Positions 1 to 11,506 are shown, counted from the first letter of the stretch. The stretch is DNA of 64,000 bases from Megaleporinus macrocephalus (GCA_021613375.1 CM038708.1:30581559-30645558), one strand, 5' to 3'. Numbers and translations: made by a program. The notes: generated by a model from the sequence alone, not told the origin.

Positions 1-195
1 AGTCTCTTCTTGTCTGCCGTCGAGATGCTGCCGCCCCAACAGACCACTCCCTGAAAGATGGCAGATGCCACCACTGTGTCAAAGAAGGTCCTCAGGAGTT
101 CTTCCTGCACTCCAAATAACCTCAGTCTCCTCAGTAGGTAGAGTCTGCTCTGGCCTTTTCTATAAAGTGTAGTGGTGTTAACTGACCAGTCCAGC
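1..195 (-). mobile_element. Non-LTR retrotransposon (LINE) 3' fragment inserted in NITR U1 tail
   Basis: Read on the minus strand this stretch encodes a degenerate peptide of the type KGQSRLYLLRRL, followed by ELLRTFFDTVVASAIF. This is the C-terminal region after the reverse transcriptase core of fish L2/Rex1-type LINEs. The same motif string recurs at 28715-29380, so the two are copies of one family. The junction with NITR sequence is near 195/196, inside a tail exon. The element continues beyond the left edge. The exact clade is not certain from this short piece. Confidence 0.7.
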
Positions 196-268
196 TTCTG
201 CTTCTTCTTTAGGAGGAAGACTGCATAAAGCTTAGAGCTGTGTAGTTCAAGTTGTCAGCATCTTCAGC
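196..268 (-). pseudogene. nitr: NITR U1 tail exon remnant (type A), broken
   Basis: The minus strand shows an acceptor (TTGTCAG) followed by AEDADNLNYTALSFMQSSS and then TAA at 211-209. It matches the type A tail exon of U2, U5b and U6 but is interrupted twice. A single substitution makes the stop, and LINE sequence replaces everything after the Arg-rich start. The ITIM core reads LNYTAL, so the tyrosine survives. None of the other exons of this gene are found between here and U2. An inverted I-exon fragment at 4393-4524 is the only nearby trace. I call it a dead receptor gene. Confidence 0.8.
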
Positions 269-299
269 CTGACAACCAAATATGTAGTTGTTATACATA

Positions 300-1270
300 T
301 AACATTTCAGAATGTGTAATAAATCAGGCTTTAATATTTCTCATTTGAATGACTAATATAGGAGTAGAACATTTAGACATTTAGTCTTAACATTTCTAAA
401 TCTTTTTTTACAAGCAACATATACATCTCTGCTAACTTTCTCTCACTCCTTGATTTTTTGATCAAAACTTTCCTGTACTACAGCCACTGGAAGAAGTTCT
501 CTGAATTACAGCTATTAACCTTTATTTGCCTGATTTTAAGTCTTACGGCTTCGGTGGTGCTCTGCACCTCGCTGCCCTGTATGGTCATGCCTCCTGCGTG
601 TCCACTGGGGAACAAGACCCTGCAGATGCAACATACACCTCTTATATACCTACAAAACTGTTCTGGTTTCCAGGGGTGGGGAGGAGGTTCTGAGTGGTTC
701 CGTGTCCTAGAACCACACTGGGCCAGGGATTCCACACAAAATGAAGTTACTATGTAATTTAGTTTTGGGAGCTGGACCACGCCCTGATTACCTCTACCGA
801 CTTTACATACACCCCCATTCTCACTTCATTCTCATGTTGTAAAACATTGCACCCACCACCTCGTCATCTCTTCCCCATATTTCATCCTTATCCCAAAGAC
901 CAGGGGTTGGGGCACATTCATGCACAAGCACCAAAGCTATCCAGAACTCCAACCCAAGCCTTCTGAGTTTGCCCCAACCATGGATCATTTCCAGGTGTGG
1001 TCCATGCTAGCAAAATTATAGATTTCTTTTTTCACATTTCTATTGTAAGCTCTCTTTGGGGCCCAGGAAATCTAGCCTTGACTTTGTTTGCGAGTCTTTT
1101 CCCCATCACAAGACAAGACATGTACCTTACCTGTTCACACTTTTGGGTCATCTTTGTTCTTTCAAATAAAATGCAATATTTTTCTATAATCCAATAATGT
1201 TAGTTATTAAGCGAGATCACTTCACTATTATAAGAAAAAGAAATGCTGTACATTAGCAGTAGCCACAGGT
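300..1270. other. No gene recognised
   Basis: Short open frames exist here on both strands, but none shows a recognisable domain or splice context. The stretch around 1080-1165 (ccccatcacaag, catgtacctt) resembles sequence at about 42640-42680 and 55965-55990, so it belongs to a flank duplicated with the NITR units. Confidence 0.5.
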
Positions 1271-1276
1271 TAGCAG

Positions 1277-1303
1277 TAGGGTTAGGGTTAGGGTTAGGGT
1301 TAG
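1277..1303. repeat. Interstitial telomeric repeat (TTAGGG)4
   Basis: Four and a half uninterrupted copies of the vertebrate telomere hexamer TTAGGG sit in otherwise unique sequence. The run is short and perfect, typical of an interstitial telomeric site left by break repair or microsatellite growth. It is not a chromosome end. Confidence 0.85.
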
Positions 1304-1382
1304 TAATAACCCTTGCTGCCTGGACACCATGAATACTGCTACCCACTGCTCTAGGTAATGGTGCTTACTGCTCCCTAGTGTG

Positions 1383-1600
1383 CAGTATCTCACAAAATAA
1401 GTACACCCCTCGCGTTTTTGTAAATATGTTATTGTATCTATTCACAATGTAAACTAGCTTGTATAACAGTGTAAATTTGCTGTGCCCTCAAAATAACTCA
1501 ACACACAGGCATTACTGTCTAAACCACTGGCAACAAAAGTGAGTACACTCCTGTACCAAATTGGGCCCAATAAGTCATTTTTCCTCCCTGGTGTCATGTG
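1383..1600. mobile_element. Tc1/mariner-type element, terminal part
   Basis: The sequence cagtatctcacaaaataag, then tacacccctcgcgtttttgt, then ctcaaaataactcaacacac and gcaacaaaagtgagtacact, is the characteristic terminal region of a widespread fish Tc1-like family. The transposase part of the same kind of element appears at 2345-2510. The 1.6-2.34 kb between them does not look like Tc1 and may be a later insertion. Confidence 0.65.
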
Positions 1601-2344
1601 ACTAGTTAGTGTTACTAGGTCTCAGGTGTAAAGGGGAAGCAGAAGTATAATTAGAATTGAGAAGGGGTGGAAGGTTCCTCAGGCCAAGGTCCGGACCGTC
1701 ATCATTTGTAACTTGTGTTATAATTCAGTGGCGTATCCTGTTTACTGAAGTAGCCTAGTATCAGCATCTTATACCATCAGCTACTGAAAGACAAACAAAC
1801 TACACATACCGTTCAGTATATTTCAACAATATTCACTGTTTAAATGCTGAACTGAATGAAAGCAAAAACAAGTAAAAACAAGGGCTACATAAAAAAAACA
1901 GAATGCTTTTTAAGAGCGTACTCACATCAGGGCCGGTTTGCTCGTTCCGTGCTGGGGCCCGGTTATCCCGGTTGTCCATTCCTGGTGAAGCAGTCAGTTT
2001 TTACTGTTGACTTTTCTTTTTTAGAGCACGTTATTCTTTCTGACTCGCTTTATTCTCCGACTGCTGCTTCTCGCTTCGTACCTCGTCTGTGTGCACAATG
2101 CACTCCCGAATATGCACAGATCTGATTGGCTGAGAGATTTGTCTTTGGTGATTTAACAGTGCATGCTATTGGTCTGTAAGTTCACTGAGCCGCAAAGCCT
2201 GCATACCGTAAAGACTGAAAAAGTTCCACCGCTTAAAATAAACACTGTCTAAATTAAATAGTTCTCAATAGTTTATCACTTGATGTCCGCCACTGTACAA
2301 CGTCTGGGTCCGTACCTGGACCATTGTCCGCCTATTAGTGACCT

Positions 2345-2510
2345 CTGCTCTACATAAAGATGGCCTAGGCTTTTAAAAGATACACCCTGAAACTGAGCTG
2401 CAACACGGTGGCCAAGACCATACAGCGAGGACAGGTTCTACTCATAACAGGCCTCGCCATGGTCAACCAAACAAGTTGAGTACACATGCTCAGCGTCATA
2501 TCCAGAGTGT
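2345..2510 (+). pseudogene. Tc1-like transposase N-terminal (HTH) fragment
   Basis: The plus strand encodes TLKLSCNTVAKTIQR and, after a frameshift, RTGSTHNRPRHGQPNKLSTH and AQRHIQ. This is the paired-like helix-turn-helix region of a fish Tc1 transposase. A small deletion separates the two frames. No catalytic DDE core follows, because unrelated sequence begins at about 2511. It is a dead element fragment, probably the partner of the terminal piece at 1383-1600. Confidence 0.8.
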
Positions 2511-2970
2511 CACGGTTCAGGGGGTTGGACCCAAGCGCAGGGAGGAAACCCATTTGCGTTTATGTAACGATTTCGGTGCACAATAACGGGCATTTTTTTT
2601 AATACAGTGAGGGTGTGTGGCTGTGTGAGAAAGGAATTCTTTTTTGGGACTTTGTCAGGTCGGGAAACGTGACTGTAGCATTGAGAGACCAAAGTGACAC
2701 TGACACTGACACTTCCCCACGAGGAGAGTCACATGGCAGAGCGTTAGTCAAAAGAAGCCTAACAGAGGAATGACGGAACTGGTGGAAATAAAAAGGTGCC
2801 TGGCAGAAAACCGGTGGAAAAGGAAATAACGAACACAACCCACCCGCTTTCGGGGAGAGTTTTTGGCAGCAAGGAGGACATAGGAACACACCGACTCTGG
2901 AGTCTGCAAAATGAAGAATGGAAAATTGAGCAATAACTGAAAGGAGTAGGCCCCTAACAAAAGGATAATA
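2511..2970. repeat. Unclassified insertion, probably a dispersed repeat
   Basis: The block begins abruptly after the Tc1 fragment with tgtcacggttcagggggttg. Its base composition is richer in GC than its neighbours. It carries several short minus-strand open frames but no recognisable domain. The abrupt edges suggest an inserted repeat of unknown class. Confidence 0.35.
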
Positions 2971-3448
2971 CCGTGGGGATGGTACTCCTAATTCTTCTCT
3001 TTTATTTTATTTTCTGAGCTCCGACGTTTTTTTACTTTTCTTTTGTTCTTTGCTCCTTTTTTTTACCTTGTCGTTTTTTTCACTTTGGAGCATATTTAAG
3101 TTTTCTTTTCTGAGATCCTTATTTTATTTTTAATTTTTTTTCTGGGAGCTTCTCTTTTCTTTTTACTTTTCTTTTCATATGATCATTTACCCGCCACCCC
3201 TCAGCAAAACTCTAGCAACAGGTGGTGGTTGGTGTCTGCTTAAGTAGGGTCACTAGCAGGTGTTACCAATGCCCTAATCAGAACAGTGCATGCTGGGTGT
3301 TGATGTTCTTGCTTGTATTTTGGCAGAGCGACAGCTCCTTGGTCAGTGTGTGGTATTGTATTGTGTTGTACTGTTTTATTTAAGCTAAATACCAAGTGCA
3401 GCAAAGTCAGCAAAGCAGGCTGTTGAAGTTGAGGTCATGTTAGAAACC

Positions 3449-3542
<94 letters not shown>

Positions 3543-4390
3543 ATATTCTAACTCAAGAAATAATGCCAAAAAACAATAATAAATTATTCCCATCATCAGT
3601 TCCTAAAAGTTCCTACCTTTGTTTCAACACTGAACTCACAAATCAGAGCTCAGCACGCATCATAACTTGCCCACCTCTTTGAGGTCTATAGCCGCAGCAC
3701 TATCCTGGTTTGTGAGAAGAATAACACTGCTATTGAGCCCGTCCACTTTAATCGTTGACCGCAGGTATGTTTTCAGTCTGTTCAACCCTAAAATTAAGAT
3801 TTTAATTGATTATGCCTTTGAGTCAGACTATTGGCCGGTTCATGCTTATAGGTCAGTGCGGTTCAGATTAAACAAAAATAGATGGGGTGTTGACTAAGTG
3901 CTTTGAAATGTGGTGGGTCAAATGCCTGCTCGCTCTTGTGGTTATGGCAGCTAGCTGGAACAGATGTAAATAAGCATAAATACAATACAATACAAAGTAT
4001 CAGGAATATCTTTTTTTGAAAGGAGCTGATAATATTATGTGCGCCAGTTTGAAGAATAAAGTTTACCTCCAAATGTCTCTTGGATGCTCCAGACATGGTA
4101 TGAATTTCTTATGTTCCTTCACCAGCAGTCTTGATTTAGCTTAATATAATACTAAGGAGTCACAGTAGGTATTAGATGATAACTGCAAATAATACTGGGT
4201 TTGGACAAGTAAAAGCTAGGAAAGGGTTAAATAAACACACTGACATATGTAAATCCACTACTTACTGTATTAATACTGTTTGAATGTTTAAAAAATAAAA
4301 TGTATTGCTGAGCAAATAAAAGCGTCATGTCCTAAAAAAGCTATATTAAATATAATAATCCCCAAGTGCCTAAAGCATTGTACAGTACTG
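2970..4390. other. No gene; T-rich tract and (TA)n
   Basis: A long T-rich, C/T-biased tract covers 3000-3180. A dinucleotide TA repeat follows at about 3451-3537. The rest, 3540-4390, shows no convincing coding exon on either strand. Confidence 0.5.
3451..3537. repeat. (TA)n microsatellite
   Basis: About 43 uninterrupted TA units. The Tyr-Ile open frames across it are an artefact of the repeat. Confidence 0.95.
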
Positions 4391-4392
4391 TG

Positions 4393-4524
4393 AGTGATGA
4401 GTGTAAGAAAACACAGAGCTGTGTCTACAAACTCCCCAAGTGGAACCTCAGCCTCTCTGATGCTGGAATTTACTGCTGTGCTGTGGCTACATGTGGAGAG
4501 ATTATCTTTGAGAACAGATACTGA
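4393..4524 (+). pseudogene. nitr: Inverted NITR I-exon fragment
   Basis: This is the only NITR sequence on the plus strand. It encodes SDECKKTQSCVYKLPKWNLS, then LSDAGIYYCAVATCGEIIF and a stop. Compared with the functional I exons it lacks the Ser-rich SSETDSS stretch, and the J-like FGNGT motif is destroyed (FENRY). The 5' half of the exon, including the first canonical cysteine, is absent. No matching V or transmembrane exon flanks it. It is a dispersed, inverted relic that may derive from U1 or from an extra unit. Confidence 0.85.
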
Positions 4525-4916
4525 CTGCTTGGATATGGTACGTTCTACACAGCATAATTAACTTTTTTTATTTAATTGCTGGATTTAACATATTGGGGAG
4601 AAAACCTAAATTGTGGTCTGTGCAAAAGATACATTTATAAATAATATACATTATACATAATATGCTAAATACATTTTTACTTATGATTAGCAAAAATATT
4701 CTTATTTAATTGTGTTTCCTGTACAGGAGGTCTTATTTGTGCAAAATCATCAAAACATGAAATTTGACTACAGGTGTTTTTGCAAATTCTGCATTTGACT
4801 GTACATGACTGAATAATATAAAATTAATCATTTATTAAATCATGAATCATTTATTCATGCAAAGACACATTCATACTTTTTGTTTTCTAAAATTCATACT
4901 AATTCTATATATATAT

Positions 4917-4930
4917 ATGAATCAGTATGA

Positions 4931-4972
<42 letters not shown>
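4917..4972. repeat. (TA)n microsatellite
   Basis: TA dinucleotide run interrupted once near 4917-4933. Confidence 0.85.
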
Positions 4973-4973
<1 letters not shown>

Positions 4974-5046
4974 GCACTGATATTTATACTTGTTTTATGA
5001 ATTAAATGAGCACAACACAACATTTCTAAGAACACTGATGTTGTTT

Positions 5047-6742
5047 CTAGTGACGGGTGTTTATCTGGGAGTACACAGGCTGATCACTGCTGGTCTTTGT
5101 TCTGCTTCTTCTTGAGGAGGAAGACTGAGTAAAGCTTAGAGCTGCGTAGTTCAAGGCGTCTGTATCTTCAGCCTGACAGATTCCACAAACATGTAGCAGT
5201 TATACACAATGAGTAACACATCATGTAATATATCTAATTTAATATGTCAACATTCTTTTTTAAAATATCTCCAAAATAGAAACTTTACAGGAGAGACCAA
5301 AAACTGTCTTTACTTTCATTATAAGTTCATATAAAGGTTTAAGTGATTTTGGAGCATTTCTATTTCTATTCGTCCATTTATCATGAGTTGCTTTCTTGTT
5401 CAAATGATGGCAAAATTGGAGATACATGTTTTTCTTTGGTCGGAGATGAAATAAAAAATCAGACTTTTAAAAATGTATTATCAGAAATTAAAAAAAAAAA
5501 GTTTACCTGGTTTACTGTGTGAACTTCAGCAGCATCTTTTACAAATAACAAGCAAATCATTTACACACGCACTGTAACATCATTATTAGACTAGCATTTG
5601 TAATTATACATACAGCACGCTAGAGTTAGAAACCTCTAATAATACTATACACTGACTGACCGTCACTGTCCATTTAATGTGCTCCACTGACCATTTATAG
5701 GTGCACTTCGTACTCTGCCTGACCAAAAAACTCTCATTTCTAATTTTTTTGTACCACATTTAGCTTTGCTGTAAGTGAGCATTTGCTGTAGCACTGGATA
5801 ACCTTATGCAGCATTATAGCATTTATTTCTGTAAAGAGTCACATTAATTTTTGTCTGAGATCTTGTATTGCTGACATGAGAGTGGTTTGCATTGTGTGTG
5901 TGGAATTGCTGTTATTCCATTATTAAACATAGCTGTGAGTTCTACTCTCGAATGCTGATAATTTTACTTTCTTTTCAGTGTAGAACTGATCTCTGATGAT
6001 TTCTTATTACTGTCCTTCCAGGAATAAATGAAAATCATTCTTAAACCAAATTCCAGTTATGTTAGCATCTCTTTAGTTGATGCTTGTTCAATGCTAAAAA
6101 TGTAACCCTTCAGAAATAAATCTTTTCCATGATCAGTGATATTAATTTAAGAAATAAGAAGCTGCTCACCATCAGTTAGAATTATTAATCACTGCAGTAA
6201 TTACCAAATCAAAGAATCTTACGTATTTGCTAGTTTAAATCCAAGTGGAACTTTTTGGTGAGTAGTTCTATAATTACAGACCACAGACTATAATTACAGA
6301 CCACAGACTATAATTACAGACAGCAGGGCTGCTGGAGTTTTAAACATTCTGTCCACTCATTGTCCACACTATTACACTTCATTTTGGTTGGTAGATAATT
6401 CTCAGTCCAGCAGTGACACTGAGGTATTTAAACACTCCAGCTGCTGTGTCTGATCCACTCACACCAGCACAACACATACTAACACCCCACCACCATGTCA
6501 GTGTCACTGCAGTGTTGAGAATGTTCCACCACCCAAATAGTACCTGTTCTGTGGTGGTCCTGTGGGGATCCTGATTATTGAGGAACAGGGTAAAAGGGGG
6601 CTAACAAAGTATGCAGTGAATCAGATGGACTACAGTCTGTAAGTGTAGAACTACAAGTGCACATATGTACATGATAAGTAGAGCTGATACAATGGACAAT
6701 GTGTGTAGATTCAAGGAGGTAGTTTCAAGTGGCTAGTCAGTG

Positions 6743-6782
<40 letters not shown>

Positions 6783-8023
6783 GAGATAAAAACATACCTT
6801 TATAATGAGTGTTGTGTAATTTTCTACACAAACATAAAACCACAACCATGAATATGATGTTTGATGCTGCTAAACCGAGAACGGCTGGATCCAAAACACC
6901 TCTATTCTCTATAATAATCAAAAAGTTATGAGCATTTGTGACTTATGTGATGAAAATATATACTATTATATATAGATTTTTTTTATTCACTGAGCATAAA
7001 AATATAACTTCATCTAGAAACCACAGCACAGCACAAACACAAAATCAAAAAAGTCTATGGTCTTACCTACAAAGTCCAGTTTAGTTCCGTTCCCGAAGAT
7101 GATCTCTCCACATATGAGCACAGCACAGTAGTAAGTTCCAGCATCAGAGAGGCTGAGGTTCCTCTTGGGGAGTTTGTAGACACAGCTCTGTGTAGAAGAA
7201 TCAGTCTCAGAGCTTTTCTTACACTCATCACTCCTGTTTCCATGAGTGTAAATGATTCCTGGATGAGATTCTCCTGATCCGGGTCTGAACCAGTACACAC
7301 TGTGTTCTCCTGCAGACGTATCTGTGAGGACTGAACACTGCAAAGTTGTATCACCTCCCAGTTCAACAGGATCTGATACAGGATTTTGGAGAACAGCATT
7401 GAGACTTGAAAGTGAATCTAAAGAGAGAAAAAACGTTTACAACATAGAAAAGTTTTGGTTTTAAAGTTGTTGCCATTTAATAAAACATAAACTCATACAT
7501 ACCTTTCAGGACTAAAACTGTGCAGACTGATAGACCAACAGCTGTATAATCCGCCATTACACAGTAGTACGTTGCTGAATCAGAAGGTTCTGCGTTTGAG
7601 ATACTCAGATTAAAACTGCTTTTGTCTCGTACTGCAGTGAAGCGGTTGCTCTTGTCAAAATCATTGTGATATTTTACTTCCATATTGTGAAAGGCAGAAG
7701 TGATGAGGAGAGGCTTTTCTCCTGGGGTCTGTTTAAACCAGTTAGTTATTGATGGTTCAACAGATGAAAAATAACAATTCAGATGAAAATTTTCTTTCTC
7801 CCGAATGTACTTCCATCCATTTACACACGGAATGTCAGTCTTCAATGTGTCACCTAACAGACCAGAAGAAGAAAACTGTTACTATTATTATTTTAATGAA
7901 GAGCTGTAATGTGTACAGCAGTCCATGTAGGATAAGTTTACTTAATTAATAATTAAAAATGAGAAAATCTTAAACAGTACCTAATTCTGTCCAGATGAGA
8001 ACAATTACATAAAACTGAATCAT
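5047..8023 (-). CDS. nitr: NITR U2, intact receptor with type A ITIM tail
   Basis: Six coding exons on the minus strand: leader 8023-7981, V 7853-7503, I 7417-7067, transmembrane 6908-6798, juxtamembrane 5535-5507, tail 5172-5047. GT/AG sites fit and the phases close to a predicted 336 aa. The leader reads MIQFYVIVLIWTEL. The V domain has an extra Cys near its start (DIPC), the canonical Cys pair, WFKQTPGEKP, DSATYYC and a G-strand Cys (SVCTVLVLKG), but no J motif. The I domain carries HSVYWFRPGSGES, DAGTYYC and the J-like FGNGTKL. The membrane segment is LAASNIIFMVVVLCLC, with no basic residue inside it. The tail has a canonical ITIM, LNYAAL, and a second tyrosine in PVYSQI. NITRs are teleost innate receptors of cytotoxic-type lymphocytes, so an inhibitory surface receptor is inferred. 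The juxtamembrane exon is six bases shorter than in the other genes. Confidence 0.88.
5263..5450 (-). mobile_element. MITE-like repeat inside U2 intron
   Basis: The sequence resembles the terminal-inverted-repeat family at 30055-30270, in the same orientation. It shares ctttacaggagagaccaaaa, ttggagcatttctatt and the 3' terminus ggagatacatgtttttcttt. The left terminus is degraded. It lies between the juxtamembrane and tail exons of U2. Confidence 0.6.
6262..6325. repeat. 20-bp tandem repeat, three copies
   Basis: The unit taattacagaccacagacta is repeated about three times, the last copy diverging. Confidence 0.8.
6330..6735. mobile_element. Dispersed otophysan-type repeat (non-autonomous DNA element)
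   Basis: Segments such as gtgtctgatccactcacacc, agtgtcactgcagtgttgag, ctgtggtggtcctgtgggga and agggggctaacaaagtatgc form a repeat I associate with otophysan fish genomes. It has no coding capacity. It lies in the U2 intron between the juxtamembrane and transmembrane exons. The assignment is from memory of the family, not from a search. Confidence 0.6.
6746..6783. repeat. (AAT)n microsatellite
   Basis: Perfect trinucleotide run next to the U2 transmembrane exon. Confidence 0.9.
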
Positions 8024-8215
8024 TGTCGAACTCTTCTAGTAAAGCAACTCCTGGAAAAATGTAATGTGTTATCCTGAACAAACACCTCTGGCAACAATAA
8101 AGTAAATAAACAGAAGAGCAATTCTGTGTTGCTGGAATTGAGTTAATTCTGAGAGGTCACTTACAGCTGTTGAAGCACAAAAGCAGTCTTTCAAGACATG
8201 CAGACTTCTACAAGT

Positions 8216-8250
8216 GCTTTATAACTCTGTGCTGAAAGCTGATTGGCTCA
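8216..8250 (-). promoter_or_regulatory. U2 promoter module (CCAAT + TATA)
   Basis: On the minus strand GAGCCAATCAGC is followed about 15 bases later by GTTATAAAGC. The same pair at the same spacing precedes U3, U5a, U6 and U7. Downstream is a non-coding 5' exon ending in a good donor (AACAGCT then GTAAGT, about 8176-8168). A matching acceptor (TTTTTCCAG, about 8053) lies just before the leader exon, so the 5' UTR is spliced. CCAAT here suggests NF-Y binding (inference). Confidence 0.7.
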
Positions 8251-8599
8251 TAAAAAAGGAGGTAGATTCAGGTCCTGCCCACTTACAGCAACGAATGTAG
8301 CAGAAACTTCAAATCACTAGAAACTAAGTCTAGATTAGAACTTTAAATCTATCACTCAAGTTTTATTAATATTTATTCATTTATATTAATTTAGACAAAA
8401 TAAACAAAAAGGAAAGTTTATTTATTGTACTAGTAAAGACACATAGGGGGAAATCTTAAATTAAGCACCAGACATTTTTGCTATAATCGTAATATAATAT
8501 ATTATTATGTGCAATAAAACACTAAAACAAATTCACATCATAAGATGATGCTTAAACCAACAACCAATCATTAACCATTAAAGTTTATTACTGTTTCTC

Positions 8600-8770
8600 T
8601 TTAGAGCTTCTATAGAGAGACTAAAATAGTGGCAGTGTGGTTGGGGGGTGTGGGGGGGGGTTCCCCACACAAAGCAGGATGTGGCTGGACTTTGTAGAAG
8701 ACAGGCTGAACAGGGGGCGCTGTAGAGATGTGATTGTGCAGCTGCTGTATTTACAGCTGCTTTGAGGAAA
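8600..8770. repeat. Conserved upstream block of NITR units
   Basis: This stretch, including ttccccacacaaagcaggat, agacaggctgaacagggggc and tgtagagatgtgattgtgca, recurs upstream of U3 (22970-23120), the relic promoter (25790-25880) and U6 (about 43020-43100). It duplicates with the units. A regulatory role is possible, but only duplication is shown. Confidence 0.6.
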
Positions 8771-9645
8771 TACTGTTAATGAATTGGAGGTTCAGCTTTA
8801 AATAAAATATAATAAAACTGTATTTATTTTATTAATAATAATAGCCATATTGTATAATGAAAAATGAATAAAATAAATAATATTTGATATTAATAATTAA
8901 CATAATTACTTTAATATTATTATTATTGAAGTTTTTTTGTATTGATATTTTCATAAGTAAAAGCATGCGTCGATGGAAATCTTTAAAAATTCAACCCGTT
9001 GCCAGATGAATAATAATTTGAGCAACTGTAAACATACGAGCTGAACATTTATAAAGTGCATAAGGAGAAATAATAGTTAAACTAAAGCCATTGCTAGCGC
9101 AAGGCTGCTGAGCCAATGGGAAAATGGTACCCTCCTGTCGCAGCTCCTTCACGTCATGTTTGTTTAGAAACTTTGAAGGTGTTGATAGCGTCTCTTTCAC
9201 AGTTAACACAAACTAGTTTTACCCATAAATATGAAGTAATGTTTCTTTAAACACTATATGAGCTACCTGGATACTTTGCTCTCTGAAAGGACTCTTGTAG
9301 AGACCTCTGTCTCTTAACCAGGGTAATGAGTGTAATGATCCACAAGACTCAAAGGTAAGATCCATAAACAGGCTGTTTATTGAGCACAACAATAAAATGC
9401 TTAGAGCAGAGTACTGGTGCGGTTCCCAGGAAACCAGAGGGGCCGTGAGAAAATGCTGAAAGGAAATATAAATCCCTCCTAAAAAGGTATTAAAGTAAGC
9501 TCTATTTATTAGGGCTCTATTAGGGTTTAACCTGCATGTACTGTTCACTGGCAATCAAGTTACTCTCTCAGTTGGCCTATGCATAAAAATTTGAGTAATT
9601 CCAGGCACTTCTAAGATAGAAAAAAAAATTCTGTTCATATAATCA
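8771..9645. other. No gene recognised
   Basis: AT-rich to about 8960. Beyond that are moderately complex sequences with two minus-strand open frames (8991-9209 and 9219-9554) lacking any recognisable domain or splice sites. Confidence 0.45.
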
Positions 9646-9649
9646 TTTA

Positions 9650-9935
9650 CAGCAACACAGTGGTATAGTGGTCAGCACTCTTCACAGCAAGATGATCTGG
9701 GTTTGATTCCCGGTCTGGGCTGCTCTGTGTGGAGTGTGCATGTTCTCCCCGTGCTTGAGTGGGTTTCCTCTGGGTACTCCGGGTTCCTCCCACAGTCCAA
9801 ACACATGCACATTAGGTTGATACTAACTCTGAACTGCCCGTAGGTGTGAGTGTGTGTTGGCCATGTGATAGACTGGCGACCTGTCCATGGTGTATCCAGC
9901 CTTTGCCCGAAGATGCTGGGATTAACTCAAGGCCC
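9650..9935 (+). mobile_element. tRNA-derived SINE
   Basis: The head has a tRNA-like B box (gggtttgattcccgg, near 9702) and an A-box-like tagtggtcagcact. The body carries the fish SINE core cttctccccgtg-like string, cgagtgggtttcctctgggt-like string and tcccacagtccaaacacatg. The end is gactggcgacctgtccatgg. The tail at 57440-57555 carries a related 3' segment. Read as a SINE copy with mutations, not a functional tRNA. Confidence 0.75.
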
Positions 9936-10024
9936 TTCGTGAAATCTAGCGTCAGAGGCATTACTGTTTTAAATCAAATGTTGTATTAGAAATTCCAATG
10001 CATACTGATCTAGAATGGTCTCCC

Positions 10025-10745
10025 ATTCACGCTTTTCTTGAACGTTCTTCTCCATCACTGTGCTCTACAATATTATCCCGTTCACTCTGGCCTACAATGT
10101 TCTCCCTCATCCATTGTATTCTAGGACACCCAACCATTCACACTGGTCTACAATGAGCTCCCTCATCCATTGTGTTCTAGGATATCCAATCATTCACACT
10201 GGTCTACAATGTTCTCCCTCATTCATTGTGTTCTAGGATATCCAATCATTCACACTGGTCTACAATGTTCTCCCTCATCCATTGTGTTCTAGGATACTCA
10301 ATCATTTACACCGTTCTACAATGTTCTTCCTCATCCAGTGTTTTTTAGGATACACCCCAACCACTAAAAAATCACTGTGGTCTACAATGGTCTAGAATGT
10401 TCTCCCCAATTCATACTGTTCTAGAATATTCTCTTCCAACAATATGCTCGACAATATTATGCCACACTCAAACTGGTCTATAATGTTCTCCCATTCATAT
10501 TGATCTAGAAGGTTATCCAGCATTTATACAGTTCTGGAACATTCTCCTCATTCAGACTGTTCTGCAATGCTCTCCCACTGTCCAGGAACATTTTCCCCAT
10601 TCACTGAGTCTACAATGGTCAAGAATGTTTTCCCCAGTTCATACTGGTCTAGAATAATCTCCCATTCACATTGTTCTAGAATATTCTTCCATTCTAGAAT
10701 CGCTCAATCACTGTGTTCTAGGATACCAAACCATTCACCCTAGAA
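10025..10745. repeat. 56-bp minisatellite
   Basis: The unit contains cactggtctacaatgttctc and cattgtgttctaggatatcc. Period is 56 bases in the best copies (starts 10141, 10197, 10253). Copies decay to both sides, with partial units up to about 10745. Confidence 0.85.
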
Positions 10746-10816
10746 GGTTCTCCTGCCTTTAGTATGTTCTAGTGTTCTGGAAACTAGGGAGAGACACTAG
10801 GGGGCAGTGAGACATC

Positions 10817-10818
<2 letters not shown>

Positions 10819-10849
<31 letters not shown>
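10819..10849. repeat. (CA)n microsatellite
   Basis: About 15 CA units. Confidence 0.9.
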
Positions 10850-10851
<2 letters not shown>

Positions 10852-11504
10852 TCCCTCAGACAGTACCATCTAATCTATGTAGGGGCTGGGCTTTCAGTTG
10901 AATGGAGAATGAATGCAAGAAGAAGATTAGATAAGTGACAGATAAGTGTCAAAATAATTTTTCCCATCCAACAGGCCCAAACTCGAGATTGACATGAGCC
11001 GGCCCATCAGGGATTTATAGTTTAATAAGCTAAATATCAGAGAAAGGAGTCTCTGTTTGAAATCTGGATGGCAAAGCTTTAGAAGCTGCACAGGTAGAGG
11101 CAGTCTCTGACTGAGTCTTTATGTAAAGTGGGCGTGAGCTGAAACAGTCCCATCCTATGCTGGTGCATCTGGATGGCACAGTGATGTAGCAGTTGACACA
11201 AATTGACAGGAGAGCTGGCTGGTGATGGGTGGGGAGGAGGTCCTGATGGTCAGTCTTCCAACAGATGTTCAACAGACGTTCAACAGACGGGAGGACAGTG
11301 ATTATCTCAGGAAGAGTAAAGAGGAAATGAGTTCGGCTCAGGAGTATGACTGTAGAGAATATGGTGACTCCGGCAGACCTAACTATAACAGCCTAAACTA
11401 AAAGGAGAGAACCAGAAGGTAACAGAAATGAGAGCACCCTGAGACACTGGGATCCCCCCACTCCACCAACAACAAACCTGTGTGATTAGCCACTCTGGGC
11501 CTGC

Positions 11505-11506
11505 AC

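Noticed and set aside
3437..3682. Tyr-Ile repeat open frames, here and at 24.6, 37.3 and 46.7 kb.
   Set aside because: Translation of TA microsatellites, not genes.
9665..9720. tRNA-like A and B boxes.
   Set aside because: They belong to the head of a SINE; no cloverleaf with a proper acceptor stem could be assembled by eye.
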